Positions 1 to 8,838 of a stretch of DNA of 64,000 bases are shown one piece after another. Position numbers and translations under genes: made by a program. Origin of the DNA: Amycolatopsis balhimycina FH 1894 (GTDB lineage: Bacteria; Actinomycetota; Actinomycetes; Mycobacteriales; Pseudonocardiaceae); contig NZ_KB913037.1 in the NCBI RefSeq assembly GCF_000384295.1, positions 10,656,228 through 10,720,227 of the forward strand, given 5' to 3'. Positions within the stretch are counted from its first letter, which is position 1, and every line of letters begins with the position of its first letter. The notes beneath the pieces are model-generated. The model did not search any database. It had not been told where the DNA came from and was given only the letters and a program-made list of their open reading frames with translations.

Positions 1-789
1 GGCCAGCGTCGTCGCGGTGGTCTCGTGGCCGGCGGTGAGCAGGGTGAGGAGCTGGTCGCTGATCTCTTCGCGGCTCAGTTTCGACCCGTCGTCGTAGCGG
101 GTCTGCAGCATCATCGAGAGGACGTCGTCCCCGTCCGGCCGGGCTTTGGCGATCAGCCGGCCGACGATGGCGTCGTACTCGCGGCGCATCCGTTCGAAGC
201 GGCGCCACGGGTTGAAGCGGCCCTTCTTGGGAATCGGCAGCACGGCCAGCCGGGAGCCGAGGGTGACGAACGGCGGCAGCAGTTCGCGCAGCTCGGCGAA
301 CTCGGCCCCTTCGGCGCCGAACACCGCGCGCAGGATGGCGTTGAGGGTGATCCGCATCATCGACGGCAGCGTCGCGAACGCTTTCCTGTCCGGCCAGCTC
401 GCCAGCTCGCGGACGGTCTCCTCTTCGACGATCTTCTCGTACGCCGCGAGCCGCCGTCCGTGGAAGGGCGGTACCAGGAGCTTGCGCTGCCTCCGGTGTT
501 CCTCGCCGGAGAGGGCGAACATCGACCGCGACCCGAGCACGCGCCCGAGGTTGACCTCGAGGTTGTCGACGAGGTCGGGCCCCGAGGTGAACAGCTGTTT
601 GATCTCGGCGGGATCGCTGATCACGACGGCGTTGCCGAAGATCGGCACGTTCACTGTGAAGGCGTCCCCGTAGCGCTCTTTGAGCCGCCGCATGCCGCGC
701 AGGGGCTGCGTCAGCGCGTAGGCGCCCTGGACGGCGCGGGGCGCGGTGGGCCCCGGCGGCAGCGTCGTGGGGCTTGTCATGGTCGTCAT
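1..789 (-). CDS. Cytochrome P450 monooxygenase (3' end outside window)
   Basis: This is the N-terminal 263 codons of a cytochrome P450, a haem monooxygenase that oxidises a small hydrophobic substrate using electrons from a ferredoxin or reductase. The protein begins MTTMTSPTTLPPGP and contains the family pattern EEHRRQRKLLVPPFHGRRL in the C-helix region. The oxygen-binding I-helix motif TAGHETTATTLA lies close to the window edge. The ExxR and haem-cysteine motifs fall beyond position 1 and cannot be checked. I chose the ATG at 789 because GGGAGGG lies 4 nt before it; the in-frame ATG at 780 is the alternative. It is divergent from a TetR gene across a palindromic control region, so that regulator probably controls it. 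The substrate is unknown. Confidence 0.9.
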   Translation of the reverse strand, partial: MTTMTSPTTLPPGPTAPRAVQGAYALTQPLRGMRRLKERYGDAFTVNVPIFGNAVVISDPAEIKQLFTSGPDLVDNLEVNLGRVLGSRSMFALSGEEHRRQRKLLVPPFHGRRLAAYEKIVEEETVRELASWPDRKAFATLPSMMRITLNAILRAVFGAEGAEFAELRELLPPFVTLGSRLAVLPIPKKGRFNPWRRFERMRREYDAIVGRLIAKARPDGDDVLSMMLQTRYDDGSKLSREEISDQLLTLLTAGHETTATTLA

Positions 790-803
790 CGACCCTCCCG
801 GAA

Positions 804-846
804 GGTGGTACGCGAGCGTACCGTCGGTACGGTACGCCGGTGTACC
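804..846. promoter_or_regulatory. Nested palindromic operator between P450 and TetR genes
   Basis: The divergent intergenic region carries three overlapping inverted repeats built from one half-site. GGTACGCGAGCGTACC (807-822) is a perfect 7-2-7 repeat, CGTACCGTCGGTACG (817-831) is a perfect 7-1-7 repeat, and GGTAC (831-835) pairs with GTACC (842-846). This is the usual layout for a TetR protein that represses itself and its divergent neighbour. The identity of the binding protein is inferred from position only. Confidence 0.7.
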
Positions 847-872
847 ATCCGGTTTCAAGGGAGGGGTATAGC

Positions 873-1460
873 GTGACTTCCGTGGACGTCGACACCCGCC
901 GGTTCCGGCAGCGGCTGCTGGACGGGCTGGCCGCGTCGATCACCGAGGACGGCTTCCGCGACACGACGGTCGCCGACATCGTCCGCCGCGCCCGCACCTC
1001 CCGCCGGACGTTCTACGAACACTTCTCCAGCCGTGAAGAGTGCTTGATCGCGCTCCTGGCCGAGGCGAACCGTTCGATGATCCGGCAGATTTCCGACGCC
1101 GTCGACCCGCGCGCCCCCTGGGCGGTCCAAGTGCGGCAGGCCATCGAAGCGTGGATCGCGTGCGCGGAGTCCGAGCCGGCGATCACGTTGAGCTGGATCC
1201 GGGACGTACCGGCGCTCGGCGCTTCGGCCCGCGACCTGCAGCGCGACGCGATGGAGGGATTCATCGCGATGACACAGCGGCTGACGGACACGGCGGAGAT
1301 GCGCGCGGCGGGCATCTGCCCACCGTCCCGTCAGCTGTCGATCATGCTGCTGGGCGGCCTGCGGGAGCTGATCGCCACCACCGTCGAGGACGGCGGCCGG
1401 GCCGGCGACGTCACCGAGCTCGCGGTGCGTGCCTCGATCGCCCTGCTCGGCCCGGCCTGA
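873..1460 (+). CDS. TetR/AcrR family transcriptional regulator
   Basis: This 195-residue protein is a TetR-type ligand-responsive repressor. The N-terminal helix-turn-helix spans roughly residues 10-55 and includes GFRDTTVADIVRRARTS followed by RRTFYEHFSSREE, the canonical TetR pattern. The C-terminal two thirds form the variable ligand-binding and dimerisation domain, with no recognisable ligand signature. The GTG at 873 is chosen because AAGGGAGGGG ends 6 nt upstream, whereas an upstream ATG at 774 would run through the operator. It is divergent from the P450 gene and probably represses it and itself through the palindromes at 804-846. Confidence 0.9.
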   Translation: MTSVDVDTRRFRQRLLDGLAASITEDGFRDTTVADIVRRARTSRRTFYEHFSSREECLIALLAEANRSMIRQISDAVDPRAPWAVQVRQAIEAWIACAESEPAITLSWIRDVPALGASARDLQRDAMEGFIAMTQRLTDTAEMRAAGICPPSRQLSIMLLGGLRELIATTVEDGGRAGDVTELAVRASIALLGPA

Positions 1461-1470
1461 GCCGAACGCC

Positions 1471-1517
1471 GTGAAGGCCACCTTCAGGAACTTGAAGTTC
1501 CTGAAGGTGGCCTTCAC
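1471..1517. terminator. 47-bp perfect palindrome, family A (bidirectional terminator-like)
   Basis: Two 23-nt arms (1471-1493 and 1495-1517) around a single base form a perfect palindrome beginning GTGAAGGCCACCTTCAGG. It starts 10 nt after the TetR stop codon. The same core recurs at 15919-15977 and 31293-31350. Its place at a 3' end suggests transcription termination; there is no U-tract, as is common in actinomycetes. Confidence 0.75.
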
Positions 1518-1532
1518 GACAGGCTGAACCGG

Positions 1533-1702
1533 TCAGGCGTCGAGGTCCTGGGCGATCAGCTCGGCCAGGGCGTCGACCGTGGCCTGCGGATCGCGTTCGA
1601 CCGCCCGGAGTTGCCGGCGGTGATGGCCCCGATGGTGGCGACGGCGGAGGAGGCGGCCTGGTTCGCCTCCCGCGCCCTGCCAGGAAAGTCGCGGACGAAC
1701 GT
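1533..1702 (-). pseudogene. Possible remnant of a gene 3' end
   Basis: On the minus strand, an open frame ends with LRAVERDPQATVDALAEL followed by IAQDLDA and a TGA at 1535-1533. The last 25 or so codons have coding-like composition and a helical, acidic C-terminal look. Upstream the frame becomes Arg/His-rich and has no convincing start or family match before the hairpin at 1703-1751. It could be the decayed tail of a small regulator, or chance. I do not recognise a family. Confidence 0.25.
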
Positions 1703-1751
1703 CCGGCCGGGGCGTGGTCCCGGTGCGCCCGCGGGACCACGCCCCGGCCGG
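1703..1751 (-). terminator. GC-rich hairpin terminator for the Asp23 gene
   Basis: Perfect 20-nt arms (1703-1722 and 1732-1751) flank a 9-nt loop. The arm begins CCGGCCGGGGCGTGG. It lies 5 nt downstream of the minus-strand stop at 1757 and is unrelated in sequence to the dispersed palindrome families. Confidence 0.75.
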
Positions 1752-1756
1752 CGCGG

Positions 1757-2518
1757 TCAGTCGCCGAGGTGGATGTCCGCGATGTGGACGTCCAGGTTGT
1801 CGACCTCGAGGCCCAGAAGCCGCTCGACGGCGTCGATCACGTCGACCCGGATGCGCTCGGCCAGCGGCTTGACCGCGTGCCCGAACTCGATCACCAGCGG
1901 CACGCTGATCGTGACGACCTCGCCGTCGACCACGACCGTGAGGTCCCCGGCAAGGTCGTGCACGCCTTCGGTCTTGCGGGCGACGCCGGTGACGACCTTC
2001 GTGACGACCGCGTCGGCCACGGTGGTCGCTCCGCGCGTGGCGGCGGCCGGGCGGGCCGAGGTCTCTTCGGTTACCTCGGCCGGGGCCTCTTCGGTTTCCT
2101 CGGTCGCGACCACTGCCAGTGCCTGGTCGGCGTCGTCGTCCCCGTCGGTGTCCTCTTCGGCGACGGCCGCGTCGGTGTCCACGGCAGACTCCTCGACGGA
2201 CTCCTCGTCGGCGTCTTCGTCCGCGTCGGTGTCGTCCTCGGCCGTCTCCGCTTCGACGGTCTCGGTGCTGTCCTCGGTGCCGTCTTCGTCCTCGTCACCG
2301 TCGATGGAGTCGTCGTCGGCGGTTTCGGTGGCCGCGGCAGCCTCGGGCGACGAATCCGTCTCTTCGTCCTCGACGGCGGTGCCGGTGTCGCCGGCCGGTT
2401 CGGCCGGCTCCTCGGCGACGGCGACCGGTTCGGTGGCGACCGGTTCGTAGCCGTACTCGCCGGAGCCGGGCGTTTCGTTCTTGGGGCGGCCGAAGATGCT
2501 GTTGATGACGTCGGACAT
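1757..2518 (-). CDS. Asp23/Gls24 family protein with long acidic N-terminal region
   Basis: This 253-residue protein has two parts. Residues 1-20 form a short conserved-looking start (MSDVINSIFGRPK). Residues about 20-155 are extremely rich in Asp, Glu, Thr and Ala and are probably disordered. Residues about 160-253 match the Asp23/Gls24 (DUF322) fold, with VADAVVTKVVTGVARKTEGV and the terminal NLDVHIADIHLGD. Family members are envelope-stress-linked proteins and usually lack the acidic extension. The ATG at 2518 has GAAAGGGA 4-10 nt upstream; earlier in-frame starts add an unlikely Pro/Arg-rich leader. It is monocistronic, with its own terminator. Confidence 0.8.
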   Translation of the reverse strand: MSDVINSIFGRPKNETPGSGEYGYEPVATEPVAVAEEPAEPAGDTGTAVEDEETDSSPEAAAATETADDDSIDGDEDEDGTEDSTETVEAETAEDDTDADEDADEESVEESAVDTDAAVAEEDTDGDDDADQALAVVATEETEEAPAEVTEETSARPAAATRGATTVADAVVTKVVTGVARKTEGVHDLAGDLTVVVDGEVVTISVPLVIEFGHAVKPLAERIRVDVIDAVERLLGLEVDNLDVHIADIHLGD

Positions 2519-2834
2519 GGGTTCCCTTTCCGGGATCGACGACTTCGGGTGGGGACGAGCAGACGGCGCCACTATAGGGGTACGGACATGACGCGGATCA
2601 CAGGGGCTCGGGTTCGAGACTTGCCTGTGCCCCAACGGATATTCAGCCGCGCTTCACCTCGGCCGGGTTGCGGTCACCGTCCGTCAGACCGGGATCAGCG
2701 GTCAGCGACGGTCACGCACTGCCCTGTTTTTGCCGCGTCGGCGGAAAAGGAATTTTCCGGGACAGGAATTTGCCACCAGAAGCGATTTCGTCCGAAAGCG
2801 AAAATTCGTGGAATCGTCATCCCGGTGCCGCCGG
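2519..2834. other. Intergenic region, 316 bp
   Basis: No convincing gene is seen. On the minus strand TATAGT (2578-2573) could be a -10 box for the Asp23 gene, about 55 nt upstream of its start; no good -35 is visible. The half near 2740-2810 is relatively AT-rich with runs such as GGAATTTTCC and may hold the 3' untranslated region of the esterase gene. Confidence 0.35.
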
Positions 2835-4061
2835 TCAGTCCCCGCTGAACAGCCGCTCCGGGACGCTGTTCCCGATCGCCCGGTAGCCGTCCGGGTTCAG
2901 GTGCAGGTGGTCGCCCACGTCGTACGCCGGCAGCAGCCGGGACGGTGCGCCCGGGTCGCGGGTCACCTTGTCGAAGTCCAGCAGTGCGTCGAAGTGGCCC
3001 GGTTGGCGGATCCACGCGTTCACCTGCTGGCGCGCCGCTTCCCGCTCCGGCGCGTCATACCCCGTGTTGCCGCCGAAGGCAGTGATCGTCGCTCCGTAGA
3101 CCCGGATGTCCTGCGCGTGCGCTCGCACCAGGATCTGGTCGTACGCGTCGATCAGCTGTGCCGCGACGTCCGCCGCGGCCGCCGGGGTGGCCGTGCCGAT
3201 GTCGTTCACGCCCTCGAACACGATCGCCCACGAAACCCCGCTCGTGGACAGCAGATCGCGGTCCAATCGGGCCAGCACGTTCGGGCCGAGGCCGTCCTGC
3301 AAAACGCGGTTTCCACCCGCAGCCTGGTTCACCACCGACACACCGTGGAGGCGCGAAGCCAGCACGTTCGGCCAGCGGTTGTTGCCGTTCGTCGTCGAGC
3401 CGCGGCCGTCGGAGATCGAGTCGCCGATCACGGCCACCGCCGACGCCGGGGACAGCACCTCGACGCCGCTGAGGAAGTACCAGTGGTCGACCGGGGTCGC
3501 GCCCGGCAAATCGAGAGCAGACACCTGGTTGCCCGCCAGCAGGTAGGACGTCGTGCGCGAACCCGGGTGCGAGGTGATCGACGTCGACGCCTGGCCGTTC
3601 GCCAGGTACGCCGTCACCGAGATGTTCTCCAGCGGCCGCACCGGGAACGGCAGCGGGTCCGACACGACCTGCGCGCCCTGCGGGACCACCGTCGACGGCT
3701 TTCCGTGGAACGTCACCGGGACGATGCTGCCCGGGACCACGGCGGAAACCCCGGCGGCGCCGGAAACCGGACGAGCCACCGACACCGCGGTCAGCGGCAG
3801 CGGTGCCCCGCCGAAGGCGTTGGAGAACCGCAGGCGGATCCGGGGCCCGCCGGCCGTCACCTGGGCCGTCTCGCGCAGGGACGCGTTGTCGAGCACCCGG
3901 TCGGTGCCCGTGAACGGCGCCGGCGGCATGTTGCCGGGCTCGGTCAGCTGCGGCATCGACGTCCACGTCGCCACCCAGTGCGACGGTGCGGGACGCGCGG
4001 AAGCCCCGACGAACAGGGTGGTCAGCACGGCCAGGAAGAAGATCACCAGAGGACGTTTCAC
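2835..4061 (-). CDS. Secreted SGNH/GDSL-type hydrolase (esterase)
   Basis: This 408-residue protein has an N-terminal signal peptide (KRPLVIFFLAVLTTLFVGASA). A beta-rich N-terminal part (about 30-200) is followed by an SGNH hydrolase domain. The catalytic block GDSISDGRGS has its serine near residue 215. Further family blocks are FEGVNDIGT (block III-like) and DHLHLNPDGY, which holds the Asp/His of block V. SGNH enzymes of this layout deacylate or deacetylate polysaccharides or lipids. Its GTG start overlaps the stop of the GH3 gene as GTGA, so the two are co-translated. Context suggests a hemicellulose-acting (acetyl)esterase; this is inferred. Confidence 0.85.
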   Translation of the reverse strand: MKRPLVIFFLAVLTTLFVGASARPAPSHWVATWTSMPQLTEPGNMPPAPFTGTDRVLDNASLRETAQVTAGGPRIRLRFSNAFGGAPLPLTAVSVARPVSGAAGVSAVVPGSIVPVTFHGKPSTVVPQGAQVVSDPLPFPVRPLENISVTAYLANGQASTSITSHPGSRTTSYLLAGNQVSALDLPGATPVDHWYFLSGVEVLSPASAVAVIGDSISDGRGSTTNGNNRWPNVLASRLHGVSVVNQAAGGNRVLQDGLGPNVLARLDRDLLSTSGVSWAIVFEGVNDIGTATPAAAADVAAQLIDAYDQILVRAHAQDIRVYGATITAFGGNTGYDAPEREAARQQVNAWIRQPGHFDALLDFDKVTRDPGAPSRLLPAYDVGDHLHLNPDGYRAIGNSVPERLFSGD

Positions 4062-6355
4062 GACGAGAACTCCGGGGTCAGGACCCGGTCGAAGCCGACG
4101 GTGCGGCGCGGCCCGGTCAGCGTGCAGTGCAGGGTCGTGACGATCTGTTCGCTCGACGTCCCCACCCGCAGTTCGACGTCGCCGGGCTCGACCAGCCGCT
4201 GCCCGGCGCGGCCGGTGTAGGACGTCAGGTCCGCGTGCAGGCCGATCTCGAGCACCGAAGTTTCGCCGGGCGCCAGGGAAACGCGGCGCGCCGCGATCAG
4301 CTGGCGCTCGGGGCGCGCCACCTCGGCCACCGGGTCGTGCAGGTAGACCTGGACGACCTCGGAGGTCGTGCGCTGGTGGTCGTTGCGCAGGGTCACCCGG
4401 ACCCGGCAGACGCCGTCCGTCGGCCAGAGCGAACCGGTCGCGCTGACGTCCAGCCACGTCGCCGGCGCGTAGGACAGCCCGTGCCCGAAGGGGAACAGGG
4501 GAGTGGGATCCACCGTGCTCACTTCGCTGCGGTGCCCCAGCGGCGCCGCCAGGTACGTCGACGGCTGGCTCGCCCCGGCCGCCGGGAAGCTCACCGGCAG
4601 CCTGCCCGCCGGGTCGAGCCGTCCACTGAGGACATCCGCGAGCGCGGGCGCGCCCTCTTCGCCGGGGTAGAAGCCGCTGACCACCGCGGCGAGCCGGGGC
4701 AGCTGCCGGGAAAGTTCGTACGGCCGCCCGGACAGCAGGACCAGGACCACCGGCTTGCCCGTGTCCAGCAGGGCGTCCAGCAGTTCCTCCTGGCGGCCCG
4801 GCAGCCGCAGGTCGGGCGCGTCGCAGCCTTCGCCGGACGTCCCGCCGCCGAACAGGCCGGCCCGGTCGCCCAGCACCGCCACGCACACCGAGGCGTCCGC
4901 GCACGCGGCGACCGCTTCGGCGATGCCGTCGTCGTCCCCGCCGGTGACCGGGCAGCCCAGCGCGTAGGTCACGTCGAACGACGTCCGCAGCGCCTCCACC
5001 ACGGTCGGCACGGAGACACCGAACGGGACGTCGGGGTGGTGGACACCGACGTGCAGCGGGAAGGAGTAGCAGCCGAGCATCGCGCCGGCGGCGTCCGCGC
5101 GCGGCCCCACCACGGCGAGCCGGGCGCCGGGGGACAGCGGGAGCGTCCCGTCGTTGTGCAGCAACACGATCGAGCGTTCGGCGACCTCGCGGGCGAGCGC
5201 CCGCGACTCGGCGTCGTCGAGGTCGATCTCCTCCGGGACCTCCGGCGCCCAGTCCGCGTCGAGCAGGCCCAGCTCGCACTTCTGCCGCAACACGCGTTCG
5301 AGGGCACGGTCGACGGCGGCGGCGTCGACCGCGCCCCCTTCCACCGCGGCGAGCAGCGGCTCGCCGTAGCAGTCCATGGTGGGCAGCTCGACGTCGATGC
5401 CCGCGGTCAGCGCCTGCGCGGCGGCGTCGCCGCGGTCGGCCGCGACGCGGTGCAGCCGGTGCAGGAACGCCACCGAGAAGTAGTCGGAGACCACCGTGCC
5501 GTCGAAGCCGTAGGTGTCGCGCAGCAAACCCGTCAGCAGCGACGGGTCGGCGGCGCCCGGGACGCCGTCGATGTCGGTGTAGGTGTTCATCACCGACCGG
5601 GCCCCGGCGCGCAGCGCCAGTTCGAACGGCGGGAGCAGGACGTCGGCGATTTCGCGTGGCCCGGCCGAAACGGGCGCGAGGTTGCGCCCGGCGCGGGAGG
5701 CCGAGTACCCGACGAAGTGCTTGAGCGTGGCGACCACGCCCGCCGACTCCAGGCCGGCGACGTACGCGCTGCCGATCGTGCCGACGAGGTACGGGTCCTC
5801 GCCGATGGTCTCCTCGATCCGGCCCCAGCGCAGGTCGCGCGCGACGTCGAGGACCGGCGCGAGCCCCTGGTGCACGCCCAGCGCGCGCATGGTCCGGCCG
5901 ATCCGTTCGCCCATCCGGCGCACCAGGTCCGGGTCGAAGGTCGCGCCCCACGACAGGGGGGCCGGGTAGATCGTGGCCTGCCACGCGGCCAGCCCGGTCA
6001 GGCATTCCTCGTGCACCACCGCGGGAATCCCGAACCGGCCGCTGGAAACGATCTGCCGCTGGGTGCGCGCCAGGCTGCGCGCCCCGATCACCGGGTCGAC
6101 CGGCCGGGTGCCGAAGACGCGGGTCAGCTGCCCGATGCCGTGCCGGACCAGGTCGTCGAAATCGACCGCGGCGTCGACGAAGTCGTGCTGGTGCGGCGCC
6201 ATTTCGCCGCCGGAGTCGATGCCGACCCAGACCCCGTAGAGCTGGGCGAGCTTCTCGCGCAGGGTCATCCGGGCCATCAGGGCCCGGACGCGTTCGCCCG
6301 GGTCGGCCGCGGGGTCGCGCCACGGCTCTCCGGCCGTGGTGGGCTGCGTGGTCAA
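4058..6355 (-). CDS. Glycoside hydrolase family 3 (beta-xylosidase/beta-glucosidase)
   Basis: This 765-residue GH3 enzyme hydrolyses terminal beta-linked sugars from oligosaccharides. The TIM-barrel domain (about 30-340) contains LKHFVGYS and the nucleophile motif VVSDYFSV (Asp near residue 291). The alpha/beta sandwich domain (about 370-590) contains LPGRQEELLDAL, and a fibronectin-III-like domain closes the protein (about 640-740, ATWLDVSATG to LHADLTSYTG). No signal peptide is visible, so it probably acts in the cytoplasm on imported oligomers. The start is TTG at 6355; no ATG or GTG precedes the conserved start region. Neighbours are xylan-related, favouring beta-xylosidase, but beta-glucosidase is not excluded. 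Confidence 0.88.
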   Translation of the reverse strand: MTTQPTTAGEPWRDPAADPGERVRALMARMTLREKLAQLYGVWVGIDSGGEMAPHQHDFVDAAVDFDDLVRHGIGQLTRVFGTRPVDPVIGARSLARTQRQIVSSGRFGIPAVVHEECLTGLAAWQATIYPAPLSWGATFDPDLVRRMGERIGRTMRALGVHQGLAPVLDVARDLRWGRIEETIGEDPYLVGTIGSAYVAGLESAGVVATLKHFVGYSASRAGRNLAPVSAGPREIADVLLPPFELALRAGARSVMNTYTDIDGVPGAADPSLLTGLLRDTYGFDGTVVSDYFSVAFLHRLHRVAADRGDAAAQALTAGIDVELPTMDCYGEPLLAAVEGGAVDAAAVDRALERVLRQKCELGLLDADWAPEVPEEIDLDDAESRALAREVAERSIVLLHNDGTLPLSPGARLAVVGPRADAAGAMLGCYSFPLHVGVHHPDVPFGVSVPTVVEALRTSFDVTYALGCPVTGGDDDGIAEAVAACADASVCVAVLGDRAGLFGGGTSGEGCDAPDLRLPGRQEELLDALLDTGKPVVLVLLSGRPYELSRQLPRLAAVVSGFYPGEEGAPALADVLSGRLDPAGRLPVSFPAAGASQPSTYLAAPLGHRSEVSTVDPTPLFPFGHGLSYAPATWLDVSATGSLWPTDGVCRVRVTLRNDHQRTTSEVVQVYLHDPVAEVARPERQLIAARRVSLAPGETSVLEIGLHADLTSYTGRAGQRLVEPGDVELRVGTSSEQIVTTLHCTLTGPRRTVGFDRVLTPEFSS

Positions 6356-6396
6356 GGCTTTCCGCCCTTCTTCGAAGGAGATGCCGGAAGAGGAGG

Positions 6397-7407
6397 TCAG
6401 GTGACGGCGCGCGTCGAGCGCCGCACGACCAGACCGGTGTCGAGGGTGACGTGCGTGTGCTCGACCTCGGCGCCGTTGATCAGCGCGATGAGCATGGCGA
6501 TCGCGCGGTGGCCCATCTCGCGGATCGGCTGGTTCACCGTGGTCAGCGGCGGGCTGCAGAGCGCGGACTCGGGCACGTTGTCGAAGCCCACCACGGAAAG
6601 GTCGTCGGGCACCGAAAGGCCGAGCTCGGCCGCCGCGCCGACGGTCGCGATCGCCGAGATGTCGTTGGCGGCGAACACCGCGGTCGGCCGGTCCGGGCCG
6701 GTCAGCAGGGCGTGGGCCGAGGCCGCGGAGACCTCCGGGTCGTAGGCGCCGATCCGGATCAGGTCTTCGTCCGGGGCGATGCCCGCGGCCGTCAAAGCCC
6801 GCAGGTACCCGTTTTTCCGCAGTTCGGCGGACTGCAGGTCGGGGCGGCCGGAGAGGAACGCGATCCGCCGGTGGCCGAGCTCGAGCAGGTGCTCGGTCGC
6901 CAGCTGGGCACCGCGCAGGTTGTCGGAATCGATGGTCGGCTGGTCCGAGGGCCCGGTGTGCGGGTCGACGGCGACGACCGGCGTGCCGGGCACGGCTTCC
7001 AGCGACACGGCCGGCGTGACCAGCACGGCGCCGTCGACGAGGGTCCCGCTCAGCCGGGACAGGTAGCGCTTCTCCCAGCCCACCGGGTCGCCGGTACGCC
7101 CGCCGGCGGAGTAGACGACGAGTTCGAACCCGCTGCCGCGGATGGCGTCCGCGGCCCCCTTGAGCAGCTCGGTCGAGAACGGCTCGAGGTCGGCGACCAG
7201 GATCCCGATGACGTTCGTCCGGTGGTTTCTCAGGCTTTGCGCCACGAGACTGGCCTCGTAGCCGAGTTCTTCGATCACCGCGCGGACTCGCGCGAGCGTC
7301 GCGGCGGAGACGCCGTAGCGATCGTTGATCACCTTCGAAACCGTGGCCACCGAGACGCCGGCCCGGGCGGCGACGTCACGGATGGTCACCCTGGAACTGG
7401 GCTGCAT
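6397..7407 (-). CDS. LacI family regulator of the sugar-uptake/GH3 locus
   Basis: This 336-residue LacI-type regulator has the N-terminal helix-turn-helix and hinge (VTIRDVAARAGVSVATVSK, residues 7-25) followed by a periplasmic-binding-protein-like sensor domain. That domain includes IGILVADLEPFS and the dimerisation tail DLSVVGFDNVPES. It lies 41 nt upstream of the GH3 gene on the same strand and is divergent from the importer operon, so it sits between two sugar gene sets. The palindrome at 7431-7444 is its probable operator. The inducer is likely a xylo-oligosaccharide or a related sugar (inferred). Confidence 0.9.
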   Translation of the reverse strand: MQPSSRVTIRDVAARAGVSVATVSKVINDRYGVSAATLARVRAVIEELGYEASLVAQSLRNHRTNVIGILVADLEPFSTELLKGAADAIRGSGFELVVYSAGGRTGDPVGWEKRYLSRLSGTLVDGAVLVTPAVSLEAVPGTPVVAVDPHTGPSDQPTIDSDNLRGAQLATEHLLELGHRRIAFLSGRPDLQSAELRKNGYLRALTAAGIAPDEDLIRIGAYDPEVSAASAHALLTGPDRPTAVFAANDISAIATVGAAAELGLSVPDDLSVVGFDNVPESALCSPPLTTVNQPIREMGHRAIAMLIALINGAEVEHTHVTLDTGLVVRRSTRAVT

Positions 7408-7430
7408 CGGCTCAGACTAACCATGGAAAA

Positions 7431-7451
7431 CGTTATCGACAACGATTGACA
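7431..7451 (+). promoter_or_regulatory. LacI-type operator and -35 box of the importer operon
   Basis: CGTTATCGACAACG (7431-7444) is an imperfect palindrome with the TCGA centre typical of LacI-family operators. It is followed two bases later by TTGACA (7446-7451), a consensus -35 box. The best -10 candidate is weak (CAGACT, 7470-7475, spacer 18). Repressor bound here would block RNA polymerase reading toward 7543, and probably also the divergent LacI gene. Confidence 0.6.
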
Positions 7452-7542
7452 CAGCATTTGTCCCGGGAGCAGACTCTTCGCCAACCCGGGCGCTCAAGCC
7501 GCCCCGTCCAACTCGGCCGAAGTCGTCAGGAGTGGACCCACG

Positions 7543-8838
7543 ATGTTTGTGAAACGCCGGATCACCGTTCTCGCCGCCTTGGCAGCCGTCGTCCCGCTCG
7601 CGCTCGCAGCGTGCAGCGGAGGGAACGAAACACCCGCGCAGCCGAGCGGCCCGGTCACCCTGACCTGGTGGCACAACGGCACCACCGACCCGATCAAGTC
7701 GATCTGGGAAAAGGTCATCGCGGACTACCACCAGGCGCACCCCGACGTCACGATCAAGGCCCAGCCGCTGCAGAACGAGGACTTCGGCACCAAGGTCCCG
7801 CTCGCCCTGCAGTCGGCCGAGCCGCCGGACATCTACCAGTCCTGGGGCGCGGGCGACCTGGCCTCGCAGATCACCTCGGGCAAGGTCGCCGACATCACCG
7901 ACGCCACGAAGCCGTGGATCACCCAGACCACCGGCAAGTTCGGGGAGAACTGGCAGGTCGACGGCAAGCAGTACGGCGTGCCGTTCGAGCAGCACTTCGT
8001 CGGGTTCTGGTACCGCAAGGACCTGTTCACCCAGGCCGGGATCACCACCCCGCCGAAGACCATGGACGAGCTGAACACCGCCGTCTCACAGCTGAAGGCC
8101 AAGGGCATCGCGCCGATCTCCGTCGGCGGCAAGGACCGCTGGCCGGATGCCTTCTACTTCAACTACTTCGCCGTCCGCGAATGCTCTGTCGACGTGCTCA
8201 AGCAGTCGGTGAAGGCGGTCAAGCTCGAGGACCCGTGCTGGACGAAGGCCGGGCAGGACCTCAAGAACTTCCTCGCCACCCAGCCGTTCCAGACCGGGTT
8301 CGCCGGGACGCCCGCCCAGCAGGGCGCGGGCAGTTCGGCCGGTCTGGTCGCCAACGGCAAGGCCGCCATGGAGCTGCAGGGCGACTGGGAGCCCGGCACG
8401 ATGTCGTCGCTGACCGAGGACAAGCAGCTCGACTCGAAGGTCGGCTGGTTCGCGTTCCCGTCCGTGCCCGGCGGCGCGGGCGACCCGGCGGCCGTGCTCG
8501 GCGGCGGTGACGGCTTCGCCTGCACCACCCGCGCGTCGAAGGCGTGCGCGGACTTCCTGCAGTACCTGGGCAGCGAGCCGGTGCAGACGCAGCTCGCCGC
8601 GCAGGGGGCCGGCCTGCCCGTCAACACCGTCGCCGCGAAGTCGCTGAAGACCGACACGCTCCGCGAGGTCTACGACTACGGCACGAAGGCGCCGTACCTG
8701 CAGATGTACTTCGACCGGGCGTTCCCGACGGCGGTCGGCGCGGCGCTGAACGACGCGGTGGCCAACATGTTCGCCGGCCAGGGCACCCCGGAAGGCATCG
8801 TGACGGCCGTCAACCAGGCCGCGGCGGGCAACAAGTGA
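7543..8838 (+). CDS. Sugar ABC transporter substrate-binding lipoprotein (CUT1)
   Basis: This 431-residue extracellular solute-binding protein delivers a sugar or oligosaccharide to the two permeases encoded next. It starts with a lipoprotein signal (RRITVLAALAAVVPLALAAC, lipobox LAAC with the Cys near residue 23) and a Ser/Pro linker, then the family 1 binding-protein fold beginning VTLTWWHNGTTDPIKS. Two Cys pairs in the C-terminal half may form disulphides. The permease GTG start overlaps its stop (GTGA). No ATPase is encoded nearby, so a shared MsiK-type ATPase elsewhere is expected, as is usual for actinomycete CUT1 systems. Confidence 0.92.
   Translation: MFVKRRITVLAALAAVVPLALAACSGGNETPAQPSGPVTLTWWHNGTTDPIKSIWEKVIADYHQAHPDVTIKAQPLQNEDFGTKVPLALQSAEPPDIYQSWGAGDLASQITSGKVADITDATKPWITQTTGKFGENWQVDGKQYGVPFEQHFVGFWYRKDLFTQAGITTPPKTMDELNTAVSQLKAKGIAPISVGGKDRWPDAFYFNYFAVRECSVDVLKQSVKAVKLEDPCWTKAGQDLKNFLATQPFQTGFAGTPAQQGAGSSAGLVANGKAAMELQGDWEPGTMSSLTEDKQLDSKVGWFAFPSVPGGAGDPAAVLGGGDGFACTTRASKACADFLQYLGSEPVQTQLAAQGAGLPVNTVAAKSLKTDTLREVYDYGTKAPYLQMYFDRAFPTAVGAALNDAVANMFAGQGTPEGIVTAVNQAAAGNK

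Noticed and set aside
1..1460. P450 plus TetR as the edge of a secondary metabolite cluster.
   Set aside because: No polyketide, peptide or terpene synthase or tailoring gene is seen within the window. The pair alone does not support a cluster.
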